Position numbers and translations under genes: made by a program. This document shows positions 1 through 7,977 of a DNA stretch of 64,000 nucleotides, piece after piece; the first letter of the stretch is position 1; each line of letters starts with the position of its first letter. The stretch comes from Tritrichomonas musculus (lineage: Eukaryota; Parabasalia; Tritrichomonadida; Tritrichomonadidae), in assembly GCA_039105265.1 (NCBI GenBank), contig JAPFFF010000007.1:2914001-2978000 (forward strand), written 5' to 3'. The notes beneath the pieces are model-generated. The model searched no databases and had not been told where the DNA came from. It worked only from the letters and a program-made list of their open reading frames with translations.

Positions 1-1
1 A

Positions 2-1102
2 AAAATTACTCAAATGAAATTTCATCCAAAATATGAAGAATATTTTGACTTTCTTACGATAAGACAATTTAAATCCTTTGCTCAAAAAATGATTGATGAA
101 AATGAAGACACAAAAAAAGCAATACAAGCTATAAGAGATGAAATTGGATCCATAAAAAAGCAATATGATCATCAAATTCGTAATATTGAAAAAAAACAAG
201 ATGACTTAGAAGAAAAAATTAAGGAATTGATTGAAACAAATAAAAAAGATGTAGTTAATGCTGTTAAAAGTCAATATGATCCATTAGTGCAAAGAATAAA
301 AAGTAATCAAAATGAGATTGAGGAATTGAATAAAAAATTTGAGAAATTAGAAAAAATTCAAAAAGATGAAAGTGAAGTTCACGCTGCCGTTTTAGATACC
401 TTAAAAAAAATTGAATCAATTGATTCAAAATTTTGTGAAATGAGTAAGAAATATAATATTTCTTCATATGTTGTTTCTTCAATTAACCAGCAATTTATTC
501 CAATGAGAAAAGGTGATGAACAATTTTTCAAATATACAGATAATGAAGTTTACAGTGAAACAATTTTAAATGATTTAATTATTGAAGCTGAATTGCAAAA
601 TTTAAAAGATGAAAAATGTACTTTTAAACCTTTTTTAGTTAATGAAACAAATCCAATAATTTATTTTCAATTTAATCAAGAAAACTCGAATGTTCAATCC
701 AGTTCACTTGACTTACTTATAAAAGAATATGAATTTGAACCTAATAATGAATTGGGAGGCAGACAGATTCTTTCCTGGTGTCTTGAAGGTTACTTTCCCA
801 TTAATATAGAAGATTATGATAAATTTTATGATAATCCTCAGATTATTAGTGATGATAATTGGTTTCAGATTTCGACTCATAGTGTTGCAGAGGTTAGTGA
901 TCAGAATATAAATTTGAATCATAATAATCAAAGATGTGACCAATTAGCTCAGGATGGAAATGTTTATAAATGTTCTCTAGAATTCAGTCCAATATGTAAA
1001 TATGTAAGATTTAGGATGATTAGAAATTCAAATGATGACAATGTTTTGGCAATTAAAAGATTAAAAATATCTGGGAGAGTTCTTCATCCTTTCAAACTAT
1101 AA
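2..1102 (+). CDS. BTB-family-like coiled-coil/discoidin-like protein, 5' partial
   Basis: The frame is open to the left edge, so the protein probably begins outside the window; the first in-window ATG is at 14. Residues about 25-140 from that ATG are a Lys/Glu-rich coiled coil. The C-terminal third, from about residue 225, has a beta-rich layout ending in a pattern (F..ICKYVRFRMIRNS...LAIKRLKISGRV) that I recognise from the F5/8C (discoidin-like) tail of the large trichomonad BTB/coiled-coil protein family. An N-terminal BTB domain would therefore be expected upstream, but it is not seen here. These proteins are thought to be protein-interaction adaptors; the exact function is unknown. It converges on the ASCH gene, with 359 bp between their ends. 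Confidence 0.7.
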   Translation, partial: KITQMKFHPKYEEYFDFLTIRQFKSFAQKMIDENEDTKKAIQAIRDEIGSIKKQYDHQIRNIEKKQDDLEEKIKELIETNKKDVVNAVKSQYDPLVQRIKSNQNEIEELNKKFEKLEKIQKDESEVHAAVLDTLKKIESIDSKFCEMSKKYNISSYVVSSINQQFIPMRKGDEQFFKYTDNEVYSETILNDLIIEAELQNLKDEKCTFKPFLVNETNPIIYFQFNQENSNVQSSSLDLLIKEYEFEPNNELGGRQILSWCLEGYFPINIEDYDKFYDNPQIISDDNWFQISTHSVAEVSDQNINLNHNNQRCDQLAQDGNVYKCSLEFSPICKYVRFRMIRNSNDDNVLAIKRLKISGRVLHPFKL

Positions 1103-1461
1103 GAATGTTAGACAATGTAATATATTATTTTTTATTTTATAAAATTGATATTATTTGGTGCTTTTAAATTATTTATTTGGTAAATTATTATTGGTTAATA
1201 ATACCTGCTTATTTAAAAAAATGGATTGTTGTTCATATTAAAATTTCATTGCAATTTCAATATATTGCTAATTTAATTACAAAAATTGATCCACTAAAGA
1301 AGTTCTTAAAGAAAAATAATATCTAGGGTCTTTATTAAATTTACCCTTTATAAATGTTATTGTTGATGTTTTTTTTCTAAATTTTAAAAAAAAAAAAAAA
1401 AAAAGAAAAAATGAACAATAACGAACGACTACCAAATATGTATCTAAAAATCATAATATTA
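1103..1461. other. Convergent intergenic spacer with A18 run
   Basis: This AT-rich spacer lies between two converging genes. A run of about 18 A sits near 1386-1403. I see no gene, RNA or inverted repeat in it. Confidence 0.5.
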
Positions 1462-1848
1462 TTAAATAGAAATAACAGAAAATTGAATTACCCAAACAAA
1501 TGGATCGTCTGTTTTTATATGATCACCATATATCCGAGATATTTCATTAATATATTCTTCTTGTGAAGAGAATCCTTCATTTATGGCTTGATATTTTGAA
1601 ATTTGTGAAACGTGTTGAACTATAATTTTTTCAATTTGAATTTGAATTAAGACAGGTATATTGTTGCATGTTACATCAACAATTTGGCCTACATTCCAAG
1701 CACATTTTTCAACTAATTCCTTTTCAAGTGAAGGTGTAATATCAATAGAATCAACTTTAAATTTAATCAACCTTGAAGTAAAAGTTTTTTGTCCATTTTT
1801 AATAAGTTGTATGAATTTTTCATCAAAATTAATCGAGTTTTGTTTCAT
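1462..1848 (-). CDS. ASCH-domain protein
   Basis: About 128 aa from the preferred start. The ORF extends to 1899, but the first 17 residues (aromatic and hydrophobic) look untranslated, and the next Met (MKQNSINFDEKF) starts where the domain begins. The ASCH signature is visible: F-x-x-K-F-x-x-L-I-K-x-G-x-K-T near the N-terminus, a VGQIVDV segment, then INEGFSSQEEY and a closing VWVIQFSVI strand. ASCH is a PUA-like beta-barrel fold thought to bind RNA or nucleotides; some bacterial members are amidohydrolases. No other domain is present, so the substrate is unknown. It is divergent from cyclin H, with about 0.7 kb between the starts. Confidence 0.75.
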   Translation of the reverse strand: MKQNSINFDEKFIQLIKNGQKTFTSRLIKFKVDSIDITPSLEKELVEKCAWNVGQIVDVTCNNIPVLIQIQIEKIIVQHVSQISKYQAINEGFSSQEEYINEISRIYGDHIKTDDPFVWVIQFSVISI

Positions 1849-2530
1849 TTTATAATATTTAAAATAATATAGGATGGTGATTTCTATGAGTTTTATCAAA
1901 ATTTGGAATTAATTAAGCATTCGTTTTTTTGTGAAAATTCCGTTAACAAATGAGGATTATAATTAATATTCATTATTTATTATAGAAAATATTTTTAAAA
2001 ATGATAATTCCATTTTAAATTAAAAGATATATTTAAATTGCAATATTGAATATATCTCTCAATAGATATCTCTAAAAAAGTTTTTATATTTAAGAAAGTT
2101 CCTCTAAAAAAGTTTTTTATCAAAATTGTGTAAAGCCATTCAAATGATTATTTAACGATTAATAAATATTGAATTTAATTTCATAATTTAAAATAAATAT
2201 CTCATTAAATTTTTTAATATATAAATTTTGAAACTTATTTATAATCATTTTGATAAATAATTTTATAATTATTATTATTAATTTTGAAATTTTATTATTA
2301 TTGTGTCAAATCTGGATAATCCTAAAAATTAAAAATCATCCTTTCAGAATAAATAATAATCCTCTTTGTAAAAAGTATTATCATTTCTAAAATGTAGTTT
2401 CATGGAATGAAATAAATCATTTGAGAATGTTCAAAAAAAAATTTCGATCGATCATGTTTTGAAAGTTATTTAAATGATGACGATCATGTAAAGTATTTAT
2501 TAAGCTTTCTGACTTTTAAAATTTGATTAA
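1849..2530. other. Divergent intergenic region ASCH/cyclin H
   Basis: About 680 bp of AT-rich DNA separates two divergent genes and must hold both promoters. A short direct repeat (TCTCTAAAAAAGTTTTT and TCCTCTAAAAAAGTTTTTT) occurs at about 2068-2120. No clear gene or mobile element is visible. Confidence 0.45.
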
Positions 2531-2537
2531 TCAAATA
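2531..2537 (+). promoter_or_regulatory. Initiator-like TCAAATA before cyclin H
   Basis: TCAAATA lies 10 nt upstream of the cyclin H ATG. Trichomonas vaginalis genes use an Inr element of the TCA(Y)(T/A) type close to the start codon; the position and sequence fit that. The assignment rests on that known motif plus similar motifs before other genes in the window. Confidence 0.4.
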
Positions 2538-2546
2538 TTTTATTAA

Positions 2547-3383
2547 ATGACTTATCAAACTTCTTCTCAAGCACATGAATTTACGTTTACGCATGAATCA
2601 TTACAGCAAAGAAGAACTGATGCATATCAATCAGCAGTAGAAAATTTTACGATTTCAATGTCTCAGACTGATCATTTAAGGTATGTTAATTACTATTGTA
2701 CCAAACTTCTTGAAGCGTCGAGGAAAATAAATTTTAATCGTTATCAACGTTATACAGCACTAGCCTTAATGCAGCGCGTTTATATTGATAAAACAATTTG
2801 GGAGATTCCGCCTCCACTTGCTATGATTTCTTGTCTTTTTCTTGTTAGTAAATTTATTAGACCTGAAACGCTTGATAATTTGCTTGCTCGATTAGGTTTT
2901 GGTCAAGATTTTTATGATAAATTTAAGCCTGAATCTCAAATGGCAAAAGTAGAAATAGGAGTTTTAACAGCTCTCAATTTTAAATTAAAAATTTATCTTC
3001 CATTTCATCAAGTTATCGCAATATGTGATAATCAACCTTTTAATGAAAAGTGTGAAGAAGCACAGCAGCTACTTTTTGATATCTTACAAACAGATGCTCT
3101 CTTATTATATCCACCTGCGCAAATTGCGCTTGCCGCAGTATCAAAAGTCGTTGGTGAAAAGGACGCCTTTGATGCTATTCAAAATATCAATATTCCTGAA
3201 GGAGTTGATCTTAAAGAAAATATTAATGATATTCTCTCTTTAAAAAAAATTTCAATGACTGAAGAAGAAGTCAAAAAATTTGAAGAATCGCTCGGACCTG
3301 AATTTGCTGTATTCCATATAATCTCACGTGAAAGGCAAAATGAAAAGAAAAATGATAAGCCATCTGCAATGCTTCCTCCATAA
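2547..3383 (+). CDS. Cyclin H-like (CDK7/TFIIH-type cyclin)
   Basis: A 278-aa protein with two cyclin-box folds, about residues 45-155 and 160-250. The N-terminus (SSQAHEFTF.HESLQQRR.DA) follows the cyclin H opening. In box 2, DALLLYPPAQIALAAV closely follows the cyclin H segment DAYLLYTPSQIALTAI. Cyclin H partners CDK7 and MAT1 in the CDK-activating kinase and in TFIIH, linking cell cycle and RNA polymerase II CTD phosphorylation in the nucleus. Length is somewhat shorter than the human protein (about 320 aa), mainly at the C-terminal tail. Cyclin C is the main alternative, but the N-terminus favours H. The start is supported by an initiator-like TCAAATA 10 nt upstream. Confidence 0.8.
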   Translation: MTYQTSSQAHEFTFTHESLQQRRTDAYQSAVENFTISMSQTDHLRYVNYYCTKLLEASRKINFNRYQRYTALALMQRVYIDKTIWEIPPPLAMISCLFLVSKFIRPETLDNLLARLGFGQDFYDKFKPESQMAKVEIGVLTALNFKLKIYLPFHQVIAICDNQPFNEKCEEAQQLLFDILQTDALLLYPPAQIALAAVSKVVGEKDAFDAIQNINIPEGVDLKENINDILSLKKISMTEEEVKKFEESLGPEFAVFHIISRERQNEKKNDKPSAMLPP

Positions 3384-3707
3384 TTTAAATATAATGATGT
3401 TTTTTTTTTTTATGTCACCATTCATAAAGTTATTTTTATATTATATTAAAATATTTTATCACATAAAATCTTGAAGATTCCGCTTTTCATACAGTATGAT
3501 TATTATATAATATTTTTTTTTTTTCTATAAAAGATTAAAAGTGATTGCATTTTAAAATACCCGTTTCGCGCTCCAAATTGGAAAGTTCGTTTACTATTTT
3601 TGTTAACAAATAAAAAAAAGAAAACAGTTAACCATATAAAATCATTTTCCAAAACCTTTTTTTGATATTAATTTTATATTATTTCTGATCTATATGAGTA
3701 TTTATTT
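3384..3707. other. Spacer holding a dispersed repeat block
   Basis: After the cyclin H stop, about 3543-3663 is similar, in inverted orientation, to 20590-20725. Shared pieces include CC(G/A)TTTCG(C/T)GC, TCCAAATT, GTTCGTT, TTTTTGTTAAC and CAAAACCTTTTTT. No ORF is present. Confidence 0.5.
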
Positions 3708-4762
3708 CAGGGATGTTTATCGATAGTGTCCGATAACGGTTAAATACGTTGCCAATATTATCGATATTATCGGGAGTAGAGTAGAATAACCGATACTATC
3801 CGATAATAAATATCATTATCGATAAAAACGGTTTTTATCATGGCCAATAATGACCGATATTTTTCACTTTTTTAAGGTAAAGAAAAGATATTTACTAGAA
3901 ATTATGGCTATTTAATTGTTATATAATTATATAAAAGTTATTTTTTCAAGTAATGACATATAAAAAAGCTTGTATGTACAAAAGATCAAATTATTAAAAA
4001 AGATTTTTTATATTTCATAGGAAATTAACTTTTATTATAATAAAAAATAAGTAATATATTATAATTCTAATAATATTTAAGTATGAAATTTAAAATCAAT
4101 AAAGATAATTTTATTTTGGCTAAAAAATTAAATTTATCAAAAAGTGAACACGATAACTTTTTGTAAATTAATAATATTCTCTCCATTTCTCTAAATATTT
4201 TTAGACTTGATATTCTTTTAATAAAAAAAAACGCAAATTATTTTAGTAGCATTGCATTAATATTTCATTACATATTAAGATTCGTTAATTTGCAAATATG
4301 GAAATAATTTAATACTGAGAAGATATGAGGAAATTATCGTCTTATAACTTTGTTCTTAATCATAATCTTTTTTTGTTGGCCAATTGGTTCTTTTTTAAAA
4401 ATTTTGTAAATAATCTTTTTATGTATTAATCAAAAACCTGATTTTTTAGCTTCTCATTATTATATTGGACATATAATGCACCCTGACCTTATTTCGCTTA
4501 TTTCAGCATGCACTATTGAAGTACAATTAAAAATATAAAATTCCAAATTTTCATCAAAAATGTAAAAAAAAAGTATGGAAATTTTATTATAAAATATCGG
4601 AGAATATCGAACCGTAACCGTCCGATAGTGACCAAATATCGGCGGTTTTGCTTAACGTATTTATCGATAATTATTGGTTATCGAACAAATTTTTATCGAT
4701 ATTATCGGACTATCGATAATGAGCCGATAATCGATATTTATCATCATCGATCGACAACCCTG
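3708..4762. mobile_element. Non-autonomous hAT-like element (CAGGG termini)
   Basis: The left end CAGGGATGTTTATCGAT is matched in inverted orientation by the right end, whose complement begins CAGGGTTGTCGATCGATG. Both flanks carry many CGATA/TATCGG repeats, at 3718-3860 and 4590-4755, a layout common in hAT elements. No ORF of useful length lies inside, so it would depend on a transposase elsewhere. I could not find a matching 8-bp target duplication (left ATTTATTT, right TTTTAATA), so the ends may have decayed or been disturbed by the palindromic element that abuts at 4763. Confidence 0.5.
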
Positions 4763-5545
4763 TTTTAATACTATTTTAACTAAAATATATTAAATAAATA
4801 ATTCTCATTTTTTTATGCAATGAGTAAGGATATTTGTAACCTCATTTATAAAAATAAAAAAAGATTTTCTATATGTTTGACCGTTATCAATGACCGTTAA
4901 AGTAGGGACAAATGGAGCAGCGACAAATGTCAAACATATAGAAAATTGACATATAGAAAATTTTTTTTATTTTTATAAATGAGGTTTAGACTTGTACAAA
5001 GTCCAGGACAATAAAACTTTTCAAGGACAACCGCAGGACTTAGGACTTTGTCAGGACCATTTTTTTTTTAAGAAAAAAAATGACATATTAAATTTTATTG
5101 AAAAAAACTATATATTCAACTTTTCCTTTTAATATGGATTTTTTTAAAAATCTATAAATATATAAATAAAAAAAGATTGTTCACTTAATATTTTACTGAT
5201 TTTATAACTTATATATGAGGTTATCCGTTATAATGAGAATTAAAAACTTTCGGGCAGAATTAAATGATCAACATATACTTTTTTTAATATTTTAATAAAA
5301 GCATATTTTAAATAAAAAATATCAAAAATTATATTAACGCATTTTTTTAAAACAAAAATATAATAAAAATATCAAATATGTGTCCTTAATTCAAAGATAA
5401 AAATGTTTTTTAAATTAACTAAGTTTGTTTAGTCCTTTTGTCCAGGACTTTGCACAAGTCTAATGAGGTTACATATATCCTTACTCATTGCATAAGAAAA
5501 TGTGAATTATTTATTTAATATATTTTATTTAAAATAGCATTAAAA
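4763..5545. mobile_element. Palindromic miniature element, interrupted
   Basis: The left arm from 4763 (TTTTAATACTATTTTAACTA) continues through GGATATTTGTAACCTCATT and TTTTCTATATGTTTGAC. It is matched in inverted order by about 4930-4986 and 5463-5545. The arms are over 100 bp and mostly identical, so single strands could fold back. Removing the insertion at 4987-5462 restores a compact palindrome around 4900. The centre contains paired TGACCGTTA motifs and a GTAGGGACA repeat. No ORF is present. Confidence 0.55.
4987..5462. mobile_element. TIR element nested in the palindromic element
   Basis: The ends are TAGACTTGTACAAAGTCC on the left and, in complement, TAGACTTGTGCAAAGTCC on the right. 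It is flanked by an exact 8-bp direct repeat ATGAGGTT (4979-4986 and 5463-5470), as expected of a target-site duplication. It lies inside the right arm of the palindrome at 4763-5545. The 476-bp interior is AT-rich and non-coding. An 8-bp duplication fits a hAT-type element; the family is not certain. Confidence 0.65.
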
Positions 5546-5599
5546 TGAATAAATCTTTATTTTTAGAGCTTTTTACAATAAAAAATTATAATTTTGTTA

Positions 5600-5608
5600 A
5601 AAAACAAG
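5600..5608. repeat. Left target-site duplication AAAAACAAG
   Basis: This 9-bp direct repeat directly precedes the GGCTGATT end of the large MULE. It is identical to 15402-15410 at the other end. Confidence 0.9.
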
Positions 5609-5792
5609 GGCTGATTTAAACATACATAATAAAAGTTGTACTCAGAAAAAGTTAAACTCTCAGAAAATAATACGATCATGTTTTGAATAACTCTCTCAAT
5701 TTTAAAATTTTTTTTGAAGCCATATTTGGCCGTAGCCGATTATCTATTTTTAACAAGAAAAGCGCCTTTTTAATAATCTAATTGTTTTAATC

Positions 5793-7755
5793 TTACCTCG
5801 TGACCTGGTTCGAATCCAGGCACCAGCGTCTCCCAATCGATGTGCTAGTGCTCAGAGGAACAGATACTTGCTCACAGATCAAGGATTCCAACGATCTCCA
5901 AACTGCAATTCTCTTACCTCGTGACCTGGTTCGAATCCAGGCACCAGCGTCTCCCAGTCGATGTGCTAGTGCTCAGAGGAACAGATACTTGCTCACAGAT
6001 CAAGGATTCCAACGATCTCCAAACTGCAATTCTCTTACCTCGTGACCTGGTTCGAATCCAGGCACCAGCGTCTCCCAGTCGATGTGCTAGTGCTCAGAGG
6101 AACAGATACTTGCTCACAGATCAAGGATTCCAACGATCTCCAAACTGCAATTCTCTTACCTCGTGACCTGGTTCGAATCCAGGCACCAGCGTCTCCCAGT
6201 CGATGTGCTAGTGCTCAGAGGAACAGATACTTGCTCACAGATCAAGGATTCCAACGATCTCCAAACTGCAATTCTCTTACCTCGTGACCTGGTTCGAATC
6301 CAGGCACTAGCGTCTCCCAGTCGATGTGCTAGTGCTCAGAGGAACAGATACTTGCTCACAGATCAAGGATTCCAACGATCTCCAAACTGCAATTCTCTTA
6401 CCTCGTGACCTGGTTCGAATCCAGGCACCAGCGTCTCCCAGTCGATGTGCTAGTGCTCAGAGGAACAGATACTTGCTCACAGATCAAGGATTCCAACGAT
6501 CTCCAAACTGCAATTCTCTTACCTCGTGACCTGGTTCGAATCCAGGCACCAGCGTCTCCCAGTCGATGTGCTAGTGCTCAGAGGAACAGATACTTGCTCA
6601 CAGATCAAGGATTCCAACGATCTCCAAACTGCAATTCTCTTACCTCGTGACCTGGTTCGAATCCAGGCACCAGCGTCTCCCAGTCGATGTGCTAGTGCTC
6701 AGAGGAACAGATACTTGCTCACAGATCAAGGATTCCAACGATCTCCAAACTGCAATTCTCTTACCTCGTGACCTGGTTCGAATCCAGGCACCAGCGTCTC
6801 CCAATCGATGTGCTAGTGCTCAGAGGAACAGATACTTGCTCACAGATCAAGGATTCCAACGATCTCCAAACTGCAATTCTCTTACCTCGTGACCTGGTTC
6901 GAATCCAGGCACCAGCGTCTCCCAGTCGATGTGCTAGTGCTCAGAGGAACAGATACTTGCTCACAGATCAAGGATTCCAACGATCTCCAAACTGCAATTC
7001 TCTTACCTCGTGACCTGGTTCGAATCCAGGCACCAGCGTCTCCCAGTCGATGTGCTAGTGCTCAGAGGAACAGATACTTGCTCACAGATCAAGGATTCCA
7101 ACGATCTCCAAACTGCAATTCTCTTACCTCGTGACCTGGTTCGAATCCAGGCACCAGCGTCTCCCAGTCGATGTGCTAGTGCTCAGAGGAACAGATACTT
7201 GCTCACAGATCAAGGATTCCAACGATCTCCAAACTGCAATTCTCTTACCTCGTGACCTGGTTCGAATCCAGGCACCAGCGTCTCCCAATCGATGTGCTAG
7301 TGCTCAGAGGAACAGATACTTGCTCACAGATCAAGGATTCCAACGATCTCCAAACTGCAATTCTCTTACCTCGTGACCTGGTTCGAATCCAGGCACCAGC
7401 GTCTCCCAGTCGATGTGCTAGTGCTCAGAGGAACAGATACTTGCTCACAGATCAAGGATTCCAACGATCTCCAAACTGCAATTCTCTTACCTCGTGACCT
7501 GGTTCGAATCCAGGCACCAGCGTCTCCCAGTCGATGTGCTAGTGCTCAGAGGAACAGATACTTGCTCACAGATCAAGGATTCCAACGATCTCCAAACTGC
7601 AATTCTCTTACCTCGTGACCTGGTTCGAATCCAGGCACCAGCGTCTCCCAATCGATGTGCTAGTGCTCAGAGGAACAGATACTTGCTCACAGATCAAGGA
7701 TTCCAACGATCTCCAAACTGCAATTCTCTTACCTCGTGACCTGGCTCGATTCCAG
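5793..7755 (+). repeat. Left satellite arm, 121-bp monomer x about 16.2
   Basis: The monomer starts TTACCTCGTGACCTGG and recurs at exact 121-bp steps from 5793 to a partial last copy at 7729. Copies are almost identical; variable sites include CAGTCG/CAATCG and CACCAGC/CACTAGC. Each contains CCTGG-TTCGAAT-CCAGG, a 5-bp stem with a 7-nt loop identical in form to a tRNA T-arm and containing a perfect B-box (GGTTCGAATCC). The 81-codon ORFs that run through it are an artefact of periodicity. Confidence 0.95.
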
Positions 7756-7977
7756 TCATTGAAGTCTAATATTAAGCACTTTCAATAAATTTTATTACTA
7801 GATTCGAAAGAAACTCTTTTCTTACAAAACCATAAAAATTATATAAATTTCGATATTTAATGATCAACTTCTAATGTAAATTTTTAACAAACAATTTCAA
7901 CAGACATTTACCAATTATTAGTAATTTTACTTTTAATATAAAAAAGCATTTTAATTCCCAAATCACTAAATTATTTT

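Noticed and set aside
3708-4762. Exact target-site duplication for the hAT-like element
   Set aside because: The 8 bp on the left (ATTTATTT) and right (TTTTAATA) do not match, so no duplication is claimed.
5844-5948. Functional tRNA gene in each satellite monomer
   Set aside because: The T-arm and B-box are perfect, but I find no proper D-arm, anticodon arm or T-run terminator, and the span of 105 nt is too long. Kept only as a tRNA-like resemblance.
5800-7739. Chains of near-identical 81-codon ORFs (MTWFESRHQRLP...)
   Set aside because: They follow only from a 121-bp repeat with few stops. Because 121 is not a multiple of 3, the frame rotates between copies. No start context or protein family; the same in the right arm and in the second element's arms.
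5793-7755. CRISPR-like array
   Set aside because: Whole 121-bp units are repeated with no unique spacers, the organism is a eukaryote, and the arrays belong to transposon arms.
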